Source of the DNA: Wenyingzhuangia gilva
Lineage (GTDB): Bacteria; Bacteroidota; Bacteroidia; Flavobacteriales; Flavobacteriaceae
Direction: 5' to 3'
Assembly (NCBI RefSeq): GCF_030519655.1
Contig: NZ_JAUMIT010000002.1
Coordinates: 124,001-188,000 of the forward strand
Length of the DNA stretch: 64,000 nucleotides
Made by a program: the position numbers and the translations under genes. The notes under the pieces are model-generated. The model saw only the letters and a list, made by a program, of their open reading frames with translations, searched no databases and had not been told where the DNA came from. This document shows, in pieces, positions 1 to 9,390 of the stretch. Position 1 is the stretch's first letter; the number at the start of each line of letters is the position of its first letter.

Positions 1-726
1 AATGTGTAAGGTTTTTCCACCTGCTCCAGCACAAGTATCTACCACTCTCATTCCAGGTTCTATTTCTAGGAATTCTGCTACTAATTGAGATGAAGCATCT
101 TGCATTTCAAACATTCCACTTTTAAAAGCTTGAGTAACAAAAACATTTTTACGCTCATCTAGTTCTAAGGCATATGGATATCCTTTAATAGGTTTTGTAA
201 CAATGTCATCTTTAGCCAGTAAATCTTGTAATTGTTTTTTAGTACCTCTTAAAGTATTAACTCTTAAAATGGCAGAAGCAGGAATGTTTTGCGCTTTTAA
301 TTCCGCTGTCCATTTCTTTTCTCCCAATTCTTTTAAACACAGTTCATCCATCCAATCTGGAATAGATTGAGAGATGGCTCTATTACTTTGTAGTTCATCA
401 AACTTTCCTTTGATTCTTCTTACTGGTGTGTCTTCAAAATATTTCCAATCTGGCAATTCAATTCCACGTAATACTGCCCAAACAGCAAAAATTTTCCAAA
501 GATTTTCTCTAGAATAATGATCTTTTGTTCCTGCAATTTCGTTGTACAAACGTTTCCATCGTACAATTTCATAAAAGGTTTCGGCAACAAATTTTCTATC
601 TCTTGCTCCCCAACGCAAGTCTTTTTTTAAGGCTTTTTGTATTACTTTATCAGCGTATTCTTTTTCGTTAAAAACATCCTCTAAAGAATCTATAACGGTA
701 AATACTAAATTTCTATGAAGTCTCAT
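1..726 (-). CDS. RsmB/NOP2-type rRNA cytosine-C5 methyltransferase, 3' part missing
   Basis: The first 242 codons of a minus-strand gene run off the left edge. The translation starts MRLHRNLVF and has an N-terminal helical region like the NusB-like domain of RsmB. It ends in the SAM-binding motif around DTCAGAGGKT, where the family usually has D-A/T-C-A-A/G-P/A-G-G-K-T. The catalytic Cys motifs (PC and TC) would lie beyond the window, so activity cannot be judged. The family methylates cytosine in 16S rRNA in the cytoplasm. The start at 726 is preceded by a good TAACTTTG promoter element. The gene is divergent from recG with about 160 bases between them. Confidence 0.85.
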   Translation of the reverse strand, partial: MRLHRNLVFTVIDSLEDVFNEKEYADKVIQKALKKDLRWGARDRKFVAETFYEIVRWKRLYNEIAGTKDHYSRENLWKIFAVWAVLRGIELPDWKYFEDTPVRRIKGKFDELQSNRAISQSIPDWMDELCLKELGEKKWTAELKAQNIPASAILRVNTLRGTKKQLQDLLAKDDIVTKPIKGYPYALELDERKNVFVTQAFKSGMFEMQDASSQLVAEFLEIEPGMRVVDTCAGAGGKTLHI

Positions 727-747
727 GTATTGTGAACTATTTGGCAG

Positions 748-780
748 CAAAGTTACGTGTTTTTTACCTAGTGCATCAAA
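748..780 (-). promoter_or_regulatory. Bacteroidota-type promoter for the rsmB-like gene
   Basis: Read on the minus strand, TTTG (780-777), 21 bases and TAACTTTG (755-748) match the Bacteroidota -33/-7 consensus TTTG-N19-21-TAnnTTTG. The start codon of the methyltransferase follows about 20 bases downstream. Confidence 0.55.
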
Positions 781-889
781 GAAATTTAATTTCTGTTGGT
801 AAAGTCCATAATTTTCACTTCACGTCTTTTTTCTTTGATGTAAAAAGCGGTATAAACACTGTTTTAGCTTTGTTTAAAATAGTAGATTT

Positions 890-2998
890 GTGAAACCTAT
901 GTTTGATTTTGAGACTAATATTACCTACTTAACAGGAATTGGACCTGCCAAAGCATTGATGCTCCAAAAAGAAATGGGGATTTTTAATGCAAATCAGTTA
1001 TTGAATCTATTTCCAAACAGATATGTAGATAAATCTAAGATGTTTACCATTCGTGAATTGCAGGCAGGAAACACCGAAGTACAGATCAAAGGAATTGTGA
1101 CAGATTTAAAAGAAGTTAAGCAAAAGAGAGGTTCTCGTTTGGTAGCTACTTTTAAAGATGAAACTGGTAGTATGGAGTTGATTTGGTTTAGAGTCACCAA
1201 ATGGTTAAAATCAGGAATTAAAATTAATGAGCCCTATGTGATTTTTGGGAAACTTAATTTTTTTAATGGAAATTTTAGTATGCCTCATCCAGATATGGAG
1301 TTGGAGGTTAACTATAAGAAAAACTTTATAGTTGGCTTACAGGCTATTTATCCATCTACCGAAAAAATGAGTGCTAAAGGCTTTAATAACAAAGTCATGT
1401 CTAAGGCTATTCAGCATTTAATTAAAGAAGCTTATCCGTTTATTCAAGAAACGTTGTCTGATGAAATTATTCAAGAGTATGGTTTATTGAGTAAAAAAGA
1501 AGCCTTATTGCATATTCATTTTCCTAAAAATCAAGAATATTTAACCAAAGCACAAAAACGATTAAAATTTGAAGAATTTTTCTTTATTCAGACCCAACTC
1601 ATCAGAAATAAATTGGTGCGAAAAGACAAAATAAAAGGATTTGTGTTTGGACAGGTAGGTGATTATTTTAATGATTTTTACAAATCAGGTTTAAAGTTTG
1701 ATTTGACCAATGCTCAAAAAAGAGTGTTGAAAGAAATTAGAGCCGATATGGCTAGTGGAGCGCATATGAACCGATTGTTACAAGGAGATGTGGGGGCAGG
1801 AAAAACCATTGTGGCCTTGTTAACCATTTTAATTGCCTTGGATAATAACTTTCAAACAGCCATGTTGGCTCCTACAGAGATTTTGGCTTCGCAACATTTT
1901 CAGGCGATTTCAGAGCTGGTTGCTCCTTTTGACATCTCTGTAAAATTGTTAACGGGTTCTACTAGAACCAAAGAACGTAGAATTATTCATGAAGGTTTAG
2001 AAGATGGTTCTTTGCAAATTTTAATAGGGACACATGCTATTCTAGAAGATAAAGTAGTGTTTAAAAATTTAGGATTGGCCATTATTGATGAACAACATAG
2101 ATTTGGAGTAGCACAACGTTCTAAAATGTGGATGAAAAACTCTCTGCCACCACATGTATTAATCATGACAGCAACGCCTATTCCGAGAACTTTAGCCATG
2201 AGTGCTTATGGTGATTTAGATGTTTCTATGATTGATGAATTGCCACCAGGAAGAAAACCTATTCAAACAGTGCATAGATTTGATAGTGCTCGTTTACGAG
2301 TGTTTAAATTTATGCGTGATGAAATTGAAAAAGGAAGACAGATTTACGTAGTGTATCCTTTGATAGAAGAATCAGAAGCCATGGATTATAAAGATTTACA
2401 AGATGGATATGAAAGTATTCAACGTGAATTTCCATTGCCAAAATATAAAATCAGTATTGTACATGGAAAAATGAAACCTGCAGATAAAGAATTTGAGATG
2501 CAGCGTTTTGTAAAAGGAGAAACACAAATAATGGTGGCTACTACTGTGATAGAAGTAGGGGTAAATGTGCCCAATGCTTCGGTAATGATTATAGAAAGCG
2601 CTGAACGTTTTGGTTTGTCGCAATTACATCAACTTAGAGGACGAGTAGGACGTGGGGCCGATCAGAGTTATTGTATTTTAATGTCAGGCGTAAAATTATC
2701 TAACGATTCTAAAACTCGTTTAGAAACCATGGTGAGAACCAGCGATGGTTTTGAAATTGCTGAGGTAGATTTAAAACTCCGTGGTCCTGGAAACTTAATG
2801 GGAACGCAACAAAGTGGTGTCTTAAATTTAAAAATCGCTGATTTGGTTAGAGATTCAAAAGAATTACACATGGCAAGAAATACAGCCTTAGAAGTATTGA
2901 GAGAAGATCCTAATTTGGCTTTAGCAAAGAATCTTCCTATTAAAAGAGCTTATCAACAAATTCATAAAAGAACTAGTATTTGGGCGAATATTAGTTAA
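890..2998 (+). CDS. recG: ATP-dependent DNA helicase RecG
   Basis: RecG is a superfamily 2 helicase that reverses stalled replication forks and branch-migrates recombination intermediates. The 702 residues are the usual length. In order are an N-terminal OB-fold wedge domain (about 10-180), the first helicase domain with Walker A GDVGAGKT and the DEQH box (IDEQHRFGVAQR), and the second helicase domain with the VGVNVPNASVM and QLRGRVGRG motifs. All core motifs look intact. The first possible start is GTG at 890; ATG at 899 (MFDFETN) is equally plausible and would shorten the protein by three residues. The gene stands alone, followed by about 310 bases of non-coding DNA. Confidence 0.95.
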   Translation: MKPMFDFETNITYLTGIGPAKALMLQKEMGIFNANQLLNLFPNRYVDKSKMFTIRELQAGNTEVQIKGIVTDLKEVKQKRGSRLVATFKDETGSMELIWFRVTKWLKSGIKINEPYVIFGKLNFFNGNFSMPHPDMELEVNYKKNFIVGLQAIYPSTEKMSAKGFNNKVMSKAIQHLIKEAYPFIQETLSDEIIQEYGLLSKKEALLHIHFPKNQEYLTKAQKRLKFEEFFFIQTQLIRNKLVRKDKIKGFVFGQVGDYFNDFYKSGLKFDLTNAQKRVLKEIRADMASGAHMNRLLQGDVGAGKTIVALLTILIALDNNFQTAMLAPTEILASQHFQAISELVAPFDISVKLLTGSTRTKERRIIHEGLEDGSLQILIGTHAILEDKVVFKNLGLAIIDEQHRFGVAQRSKMWMKNSLPPHVLIMTATPIPRTLAMSAYGDLDVSMIDELPPGRKPIQTVHRFDSARLRVFKFMRDEIEKGRQIYVVYPLIEESEAMDYKDLQDGYESIQREFPLPKYKISIVHGKMKPADKEFEMQRFVKGETQIMVATTVIEVGVNVPNASVMIIESAERFGLSQLHQLRGRVGRGADQSYCILMSGVKLSNDSKTRLETMVRTSDGFEIAEVDLKLRGPGNLMGTQQSGVLNLKIADLVRDSKELHMARNTALEVLREDPNLALAKNLPIKRAYQQIHKRTSIWANIS

Positions 2999-3308
2999 GT
3001 TTTAGCTATCCTCTCCCGAAATTTCGATACGCTAGAATCCAATAAACAAATGTGCTTTAGATGAATTGTGGAGTTTGAAGAACTGGTATTAATATTTATT
3101 AACCTTGTACAGGTTCGCAACTCAATCATTTTGGTCTTCGAGCGGAGTTGGGATGTTTTCTTTAAAACAAATAATTTTCGGTTTAGTTATTTTTTACTCA
3201 ATTCACCAAAGTCACACACTTTTAAATTTCAATAGTCATCCACATTACTTAAGTCTTTAATTCATGTTTTCATTCCCTAAATAATTCTTATTTTTAGCCT
3301 ACTTAAAA
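2999..3308. other. Non-coding intergenic stretch between recG and uvrD
   Basis: About 310 bases without a convincing reading frame on either strand. Fragments such as TTTCGATACGCTAGAATCC and CTTCGAGCGGAGTTGGGA resemble the degenerate TCGAG/CTCGA-containing intergenic repeats that are common in flavobacterial genomes. The uvrD promoter should lie in the last 100 bases, but no clear TAnnTTTG element is visible. Confidence 0.45.
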
Positions 3309-5666
3309 ATGAATAGCCAAGTGTCAGATTATTTAGAAGGATTAAACCCGCCACAACGCGCTGCCGTTGAGCAAATGGAAGGGCCAATGATTATTATTGC
3401 CGGTGCAGGATCTGGAAAAACAAGAGTGTTAACCTATAGAATTGCTCATTTGTTAAAAAATGGGGTAGATTCTTTTCAGATACTTTCTTTAACTTTTACC
3501 AACAAAGCCGCTAGAGAAATGAAAGAGCGTATTGGGAAAGTAGTGGGGCAAAGTGAAGCTAAAAATCTTTGGATGGGAACATTTCACTCCGTATTTGCTA
3601 GAATTTTACGTTCCGAGGCTGATAAATTAGGATATCCATCAAGTTTTACCATATATGATTCTCAGGACACCGTTCGTTTGATGAATTCCATTATTAAAGA
3701 AATGGGATTGAGTAAAGATCAGTACAAATCAAAAGCTATTTTAAGTAGAATTTCTCAGTTTAAAAACAACTTAATTACCGTAAAAGCCTATAGAAATAAT
3801 CCTGAGTTGATTGAAGCCGATACCATGGCCATGAGACCACAAATGGGAGCTGTTTACAAAGAATATGTAGATAGATGTTTTAAGGCAGGTGCCATGGATT
3901 TTGATGATTTACTGTTGCGTACCAACGAATTGTTGGTTCGTTTTCCAGATGTATTGTCAAAGTATCAAGATAGGTTTCGTTATGTGATGGTAGATGAGTA
4001 TCAAGATACCAACCATTCACAATATTTAATTGTTCGTGCTTTGGCTGATAGGTTTCAGAATATTTGTGTGGTAGGAGATGATTCACAATCCATTTATGCC
4101 TTCCGTGGGGCCAATATCAATAATATTTTAAACTTTCAAAAAGATTATCCTGATGTAAAAACATTCAAATTAGAGCAAAACTACAGATCTACTAGTAATA
4201 TTGTAGAAGCAGCTAATAGTTTGATTGAGAAAAACAAAACAAGATTAGATAAAACCATTTTTACGTCCAATGATGCTGGTGGTAAAATAAAAATAATGAG
4301 AACTCTTTCTGATGGGGAAGAAGGACGTTGGGTGGCCAATTCTATTTTTGAAAACGCCATGAATCTTCAAAAAACTTATGACGATTTTGCCATTTTATAC
4401 AGAACCAATGCACAATCTCGTGCTATGGAAGATGCTTTGCGTAAAAAGGGAATTAAGTATAAAATTTTTGGAGGCTTGTCTTTTTATCAACGCAAAGAAA
4501 TTAAAGATTTACTTGCGTATTTGCGAGTGTTGATCAATCCAAATGATGAAGAAGCTTTAAAAAGAATCATCAATTATCCGGCAAGAGGAATCGGAGAAAC
4601 TACCATGGATAAATTATCGGTGGCTGCCAATCATTATAACAAATCTTTGTTTGAGATTATTTCAGATTTAGAAAGTACCGATATTAAAATTCAAGGGCCT
4701 ACTAAAACCAAGTTGAATAATTTTGCAACCTTAATCCAGAGTTTACAAATAACAGCTCAAGGAAACAATGCTTTTCAGGTTGCTGACGAAGTAGTGAAAA
4801 GAGTAGGGCTAATTAAAGATTTACAAGTGGATGGAACGCCAGAAGCGGTAAATAGAGTAGAAAACGTTCAGGAATTGCTGAACGGAATGAAAGATTTTAT
4901 TGAAGAAAGAAAAGAGCAAGATTTAGATAGTAGTTTAACAGCCTTTTTAGAAGATGTTGCTTTGGCTTCTACCTTTGACAATAAAGATGAAGATGATACA
5001 CCAATGGTGTCTTTAATGACTATTCACTTGGCAAAAGGATTGGAGTTCCCGTATGTGTATATTGTGGGAATGGAAGAGACATTGTTTCCATCTGCCATGA
5101 GTGTTAATACACGTAGTGAGTTAGAAGAAGAAAGACGTTTGTTTTACGTGGCGTTAACCAGAGCAGAAACACAATGTTATTTAAGTTTTGCCCACACGCG
5201 TTATCGATGGGGAAAATTAATAGATTGTGAACCTAGTAGATTTTTAGAGGAAATTGATGAGCGCTATATCGAACATTTAGCACCACAACGTAATAAAGTA
5301 GTGGCCAATCGTTTTGTAGATAGTGGTTTGTTTGATGATGATGACATTCCTAGAGATAAAATTCGTTTTAGAAAACCAGTAACACGTTCGGTTAGAAATC
5401 AAGAAACACCAGAAAAGAAAACACCGTTTAAGCAACCTCAAAACCTAAGAAAAGTAACGCCTCAATTGGCACAGCAAATGAATACGAGTAAACCTGCTCA
5501 AAAATTAGCAGCAGGAAACAAAGTAAGTCATGCTAAGTTTGGAGTGGGACAAGTAATTAGTGTAGAAGGTGCTGGCGTAAATGTTAAAGCTGAGGTAAAG
5601 TTTGAGAATGTTGGAACCAAAAAAATATTACTTCAATTTGCCAAGTTGAATATTTTGGAATCATAA
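3309..5666 (+). CDS. uvrD: UvrD/PcrA-type ATP-dependent DNA helicase
   Basis: A superfamily 1A 3'-to-5' helicase that acts in nucleotide excision and mismatch repair and in removing RecA or RNA polymerase from DNA. The 785 residues show the family motifs in order: Q-motif region LNPPQRAAVEQ, Walker A AGAGSGKT near residue 32, TFTNKAAREMKER (Ia), VDEYQDTN (II), GDDSQSIYAFRGA (III), LEQNYRST (IV), MTIHLAKGLEFPYVYIVG (V) and EEERRLFYVALTRA (VI). A Lys/Gln-rich linker near 700-745 leads to a small C-terminal beta domain (KVSHAKFGVGQVISVEG), as in PcrA, where this region contacts RNA polymerase. The gene is complete. PcrA and UvrD cannot be told apart by eye. Confidence 0.94.
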   Translation: MNSQVSDYLEGLNPPQRAAVEQMEGPMIIIAGAGSGKTRVLTYRIAHLLKNGVDSFQILSLTFTNKAAREMKERIGKVVGQSEAKNLWMGTFHSVFARILRSEADKLGYPSSFTIYDSQDTVRLMNSIIKEMGLSKDQYKSKAILSRISQFKNNLITVKAYRNNPELIEADTMAMRPQMGAVYKEYVDRCFKAGAMDFDDLLLRTNELLVRFPDVLSKYQDRFRYVMVDEYQDTNHSQYLIVRALADRFQNICVVGDDSQSIYAFRGANINNILNFQKDYPDVKTFKLEQNYRSTSNIVEAANSLIEKNKTRLDKTIFTSNDAGGKIKIMRTLSDGEEGRWVANSIFENAMNLQKTYDDFAILYRTNAQSRAMEDALRKKGIKYKIFGGLSFYQRKEIKDLLAYLRVLINPNDEEALKRIINYPARGIGETTMDKLSVAANHYNKSLFEIISDLESTDIKIQGPTKTKLNNFATLIQSLQITAQGNNAFQVADEVVKRVGLIKDLQVDGTPEAVNRVENVQELLNGMKDFIEERKEQDLDSSLTAFLEDVALASTFDNKDEDDTPMVSLMTIHLAKGLEFPYVYIVGMEETLFPSAMSVNTRSELEEERRLFYVALTRAETQCYLSFAHTRYRWGKLIDCEPSRFLEEIDERYIEHLAPQRNKVVANRFVDSGLFDDDDIPRDKIRFRKPVTRSVRNQETPEKKTPFKQPQNLRKVTPQLAQQMNTSKPAQKLAAGNKVSHAKFGVGQVISVEGAGVNVKAEVKFENVGTKKILLQFAKLNILES

Positions 5667-5801
5667 ATCTTTATTAAATAAAACTAACTATAAATATATT
5701 TTCCTTTTAAAGGAAATAATTGTTTATTGTAAGACCAATTGTTGTAAAGGTCTATTCGTCTGAATTCACAAAAAACAACAAGTAAATACTTAAATAAAAC
5801 T

Positions 5802-6473
5802 ATGGGTTTTGATTTAGAATATAATTCTGAAAGAAGCACTTTGATTATTCCAGAATATGGAAGACACGTACAAAAGTTAGTAGATCATTGTGTTGCATTA
5901 GAAGATAAAGAAGAAAGAGAAAAAATGGCTTATGCCATTATAGATGTCATGGGGAATTTACAACCCCACTTAAGAGATGTACCAGATTTTAAACACAAAT
6001 TATGGGATCAATTATTCATCATGTCTAAGTTTCAATTAGAGGTAGATCCACCTTATGAAAAATTGACAGTTGAAGAAGTGAATGCCAAACCAGAACGCTT
6101 AAATTATCCTAAATCTGCAAGTAAGTATCGTTTTTACGGAAACAATATTCAAACCATGATTGATGTGGCGTTGAGTTGGGAAGAAGGAGAGTTAAGAGAA
6201 GCTCTAATCTTAAATATCGCTAATCATATGAAAAAGTGCTATTTAAATTGGAACAAGGATACGGTTGAAGATGGTGTGATTTACAATCATTTAAATGAAC
6301 TTTCTAAAGGTAAGATAGATTTAAGAGGCTCTGAGGAAGAGTTGGCTCAAAGTACAACTTTGCTACGTAAGAGTAATTCTGGTAGAATGAATGTTCAGCA
6401 AACGAAGACCCCCAATAACAACCGAAACAACGGTAGAAAACATAATAATAACAATCACAAAAACCGTAAATAA
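5802..6473 (+). CDS. DUF4290 family protein
   Basis: This 223-residue protein matches the Bacteroidota-specific DUF4290 family, with the conserved opening FDLEYNSER followed by IIPEYGRHVQKLVDHC and the block GNLQPHLRDVPDFKHKLWDQLF. No catalytic motif, signal peptide or membrane segment is visible, so it is probably cytoplasmic. The last 40 residues are a low-complexity Asn/Lys/Arg/Gln-rich tail that may be disordered or bind nucleic acid. It ends 9 bases before murA, so the two genes are probably co-transcribed. The function is unknown. Confidence 0.85.
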   Translation: MGFDLEYNSERSTLIIPEYGRHVQKLVDHCVALEDKEEREKMAYAIIDVMGNLQPHLRDVPDFKHKLWDQLFIMSKFQLEVDPPYEKLTVEEVNAKPERLNYPKSASKYRFYGNNIQTMIDVALSWEEGELREALILNIANHMKKCYLNWNKDTVEDGVIYNHLNELSKGKIDLRGSEEELAQSTTLLRKSNSGRMNVQQTKTPNNNRNNGRKHNNNNHKNRK

Positions 6474-6482
6474 TTTTACTAC

Positions 6483-7793
6483 ATGGCAACATTTAAAGTA
6501 GAAGGAGGTCACCAGTTAAGAGGTGAAATTACCCCACAAGGAGCAAAGAATGAAGCATTACAAATATTATGTGCTGTATTGTTAACTCCAGAAAAAGTAA
6601 CCATTGAAAACATTCCAAATATTATTGATGTTAACAAGTTAATTGCCATTCTAGGAGATTTAGGAGTTAAGGTAAATCAACTAGATGAATCTACTTATGA
6701 ATTTCAAGCAGATGAAGTTAATATTGATTATTTAAGTTCAGAAGCTTTTAAAGAAGATGGTAAAAAGTTACGTGGTTCTATTATGGTTGTTGGTCCTTTG
6801 TTGGCTCGTTTTGGTAAAGGATTTATTCCTAAACCAGGAGGAGATAAAATAGGACGTAGAAGATTAGACACGCATTTTGAAGGATTTATTAACCTTGGTG
6901 CAAAATTCCGTTACAACAAAGAAGAGCATTTTTATGGTGTAGAAGCGACTCGTTTAAAAGGAGCTGATATGTTGTTAGATGAGGCTTCTGTAACTGGAAC
7001 AGCAAATATTGTGATGGCTGCAGTTTTAGCAGAAGGAATAACGACTATATACAATGCTGCATGTGAGCCTTATTTACAGCAGTTGTGTAATATGTTAAAC
7101 AGAATGGGGGCCAAAATTACTGGTGTTGGTTCTAACTTATTAACCATTGAAGGGGTTGAAAAACTAGGAGGAACAAATCACCGTATATTGCCAGACATGA
7201 TTGAAATTGGATCATGGATTGGAATGGCTGCTATGACCAGATCGGCTCTGACAATAAAAGATGTTTCTTGGAAAGATTTAGGGCAAATTCCACGTGTATT
7301 TAGAAAGTTGGGAATTCAATTAGAAAAAAGAGGAGATGATATTTATATTCCTACTCAGGATTCATACGAAATAGAAGATTATATTGATGGTTCTTTATTA
7401 ACTGTTTCTGATGCTCCTTGGCCTGGATTTACACCAGATTTATTGAGTATTGTTTTGGTGGTGGCAACACAAGCAAAAGGAACAGTATTGATTCATCAAA
7501 AAATGTTTGAAAGCCGTTTGTTCTTTGTCGATAAATTAATTGACATGGGAGCTAAGGTGATTTTATGTGATCCACACAGAGCAAATGTTGTAGGGATGAA
7601 TCACAAACATAGTTTAAAAGCAACAACGATGAGTTCTCCTGATATTAGAGCGGGAATTGCATTATTAATTGCTGCTCTGTCTGCCAAAGGAACTTCTATT
7701 ATTCACAACGTAGAACAAATAGATAGAGGGTACCAAAACATTGTAGAAAGATTACAAGCTGTTGGTGCTAAGATTGAAAGAATTATAGATTAA
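6483..7793 (+). CDS. murA: UDP-N-acetylglucosamine 1-carboxyvinyltransferase (MurA), Cys-to-Asp type
   Basis: MurA adds enolpyruvate from PEP to UDP-GlcNAc, the first committed step of peptidoglycan synthesis, in the cytoplasm. The 436 residues show the EPSP-synthase-like fold, including GAKNEALQ at the start and the catalytic loop. In E. coli that loop carries Cys115, the residue fosfomycin alkylates; here it reads PGGDKIGRRRLDTH, with Asp121 at that position. Asp in this place is known from naturally fosfomycin-resistant MurA enzymes such as those of Mycobacterium and Chlamydia, so the enzyme should be active but insensitive to the drug. It follows DUF4290 closely and is followed by a strong bidirectional terminator. 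Confidence 0.95.
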   Translation: MATFKVEGGHQLRGEITPQGAKNEALQILCAVLLTPEKVTIENIPNIIDVNKLIAILGDLGVKVNQLDESTYEFQADEVNIDYLSSEAFKEDGKKLRGSIMVVGPLLARFGKGFIPKPGGDKIGRRRLDTHFEGFINLGAKFRYNKEEHFYGVEATRLKGADMLLDEASVTGTANIVMAAVLAEGITTIYNAACEPYLQQLCNMLNRMGAKITGVGSNLLTIEGVEKLGGTNHRILPDMIEIGSWIGMAAMTRSALTIKDVSWKDLGQIPRVFRKLGIQLEKRGDDIYIPTQDSYEIEDYIDGSLLTVSDAPWPGFTPDLLSIVLVVATQAKGTVLIHQKMFESRLFFVDKLIDMGAKVILCDPHRANVVGMNHKHSLKATTMSSPDIRAGIALLIAALSAKGTSIIHNVEQIDRGYQNIVERLQAVGAKIERIID

Positions 7794-7821
7794 ATGTAGA
7801 GATTGACTGAATAATTTAACT

Positions 7822-7865
7822 CAACAAAAAAGCGTAATTCTAAATTGAATTACGCTTTTTTGTTG
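7822..7865. terminator. Bidirectional terminator between murA and aroC
   Basis: A perfect 19-bp inverted repeat (CAACAAAAAAGCGTAATTC, 6-base loop, and its complement) with A-runs and T-runs on both sides. It sits between two convergent genes and can serve both. Confidence 0.9.
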
Positions 7866-7901
7866 TTAACAACTCATAGCCATTGGTTAAGGGCTGAATA
7901 A

Positions 7902-8963
7902 CTATATTCTTCTTGCTTTGTCTAACATAATATTATCAACAATCACCATGGCAGCTAAAGCTTCAACAATAGGAATAGCTCTTGGTACTACACAAGGATC
8001 ATGACGACCTTTTCCCATCATTTTTACAATATTTCCATCTTTATCAATGGTGTCTTGCTCTTGAATAACAGTGGCAACTGGTTTAAAAGCTACTTTAAAG
8101 TAAATGTCCATCCCGTTGCTAATTCCACCTTGAATTCCTCCAGAGTAGTTTGTTTTGGTAGAACCATCAGCATTAAAAATATCGTTATGTTGGCTACCTG
8201 TCATGGCTGCACCTTCAAAACCACTACCAAACTCAAAACCTTTTACAGCATTTATTGATAACATGGCTTTTCCTAATTGCGCATGTAACTTATCAAAAAT
8301 AGGTTCTCCCAATCCAACAGGTACATTTTGAATGACACAAGTAACGACACCACCAACAGTATCTCCTTGTTTTTTTATTTGACCAATATAGTCAATCATT
8401 TCCTCAGCTTTTTTAGCATCAGGACAACGAGCGATGTTGCTTTCAATCAAAGAAAAATCTAATTCTTGATAAGGAGTCTCTAAATGAATATTCCCAACAG
8501 AAGAAGTAAAAGCATTGATTTTAATTTCAGGAATGGCTTGTTTGGCAATAGCACCCCCCACTACCCAGTTGGCAGTTTCTCTAGCAGAAGTTCTTCCTCC
8601 TCCTTTATAATCTCTATGTCCATATTTTTGGCTATAGGTATAATCAGCATGAGAAGGACGATATTGGTCTTTGATGTGTGAGTAATCCTGAGATTTTTGA
8701 TTGGTATTTACAATCCTAAAACCAATAGAAGCTCCAGTAGTAATTCCTTCAAATATTCCAGCCATAAATTCAACTGTATCAGGTTCTTTACGTTGTGTTA
8801 CAATTTTAGATTGACCAGGTTTTCTTCTGTCCAATTCTTTCTGAATTGCATCAAAATCTAATTCTATCCCAGCAGGACATCCGTCGATTACACCTCCAAT
8901 AGCAGGTCCGTGAGATTCACCAAATGTGGTGATGGTAAATAGCTTTCCAAATTTATTTGCCAT
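7902..8963 (-). CDS. aroC: Chorismate synthase
   Basis: Chorismate synthase converts 5-enolpyruvylshikimate 3-phosphate to chorismate with reduced FMN, the last step of the shikimate pathway. The 353 residues match the family length. Signatures are the N-terminal [24 protein letters not shown], the central [31 protein letters not shown] block with its FMN-binding region, and the C-terminal [17 protein letters not shown]. It is complete, stands alone on the minus strand and shares a terminator with murA. Confidence 0.96.
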   Translation of the reverse strand: MANKFGKLFTITTFGESHGPAIGGVIDGCPAGIELDFDAIQKELDRRKPGQSKIVTQRKEPDTVEFMAGIFEGITTGASIGFRIVNTNQKSQDYSHIKDQYRPSHADYTYSQKYGHRDYKGGGRTSARETANWVVGGAIAKQAIPEIKINAFTSSVGNIHLETPYQELDFSLIESNIARCPDAKKAEEMIDYIGQIKKQGDTVGGVVTCVIQNVPVGLGEPIFDKLHAQLGKAMLSINAVKGFEFGSGFEGAAMTGSQHNDIFNADGSTKTNYSGGIQGGISNGMDIYFKVAFKPVATVIQEQDTIDKDGNIVKMMGKGRHDPCVVPRAIPIVEALAAMVIVDNIMLDKARRI

Positions 8964-9129
8964 AAAAAAATAAGTTTTTGCGAATTTACGGAAATTTGAA
9001 AGATTGTTGTTTGAATAATTAAATAAATAAAATGAAGATTTTTGTATGTTTTAAAAAACTTGTTTTGATTGATAATGAATGTTTTATAAAAGGAATATAT
9101 TCAAGTAATAAAAAAACTCTATTATTTTT

Positions 9130-9159
9130 TTGTGAGAATGTAGATAAATGATATATTTG
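9130..9159 (+). promoter_or_regulatory. Bacteroidota-type promoter for tRNA-Ser
   Basis: TTG at 9130-9132 and TATATTTG at 9152-9159 are separated by exactly 19 bases, matching the Bacteroidota consensus. The tRNA begins 31 bases downstream. Confidence 0.75.
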
Positions 9160-9190
9160 CACTCGCAAACGAGAAATCGTGAGACGCTCA

Positions 9191-9275
9191 GGAGAAATGG
9201 CAGAGTGGTCGAATGCGGCAGTCTTGAAAACTGTTGACTGTAACAGGTCCGGGGGTTCGAATCCCTCTTTCTCCG
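9191..9275 (+). tRNA. tRNA-Ser (anticodon UGA)
   Basis: The 85-base class II tRNA has a complete cloverleaf. The acceptor stem GGAGAAA pairs with TTTCTCC (9268-9274), followed by discriminator G. The anticodon stem is GCAGT/ACTGT around the loop CTTGAAA, giving anticodon TGA at 9225-9227. A long variable arm follows, then a T arm with TTCGAAT. CCA is not encoded. A terminator-like hairpin follows. Confidence 0.97.
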
Positions 9276-9300
9276 CAACTATTTATACCAACAAATAGCA

Positions 9301-9336
9301 AAACCTTATAAACTGTATGTTTATAAGGTTTTTTTA
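9301..9336 (+). terminator. Terminator after tRNA-Ser
   Basis: AAACCTTATAAAC, a 5-base loop and GTTTATAAGGTTT form a 13-bp stem followed by a T-run. Confidence 0.8.
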
Positions 9337-9390
9337 TTTGTGTTGATTTGAATGAAAACCAAAATATTGGATCATGCCTAATTATTGTGT

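Noticed and set aside
9084-9278. Minus-strand open frame of 64 codons
   Set aside because: It runs through tRNA-Ser and its promoter; the RNA gene explains the sequence.
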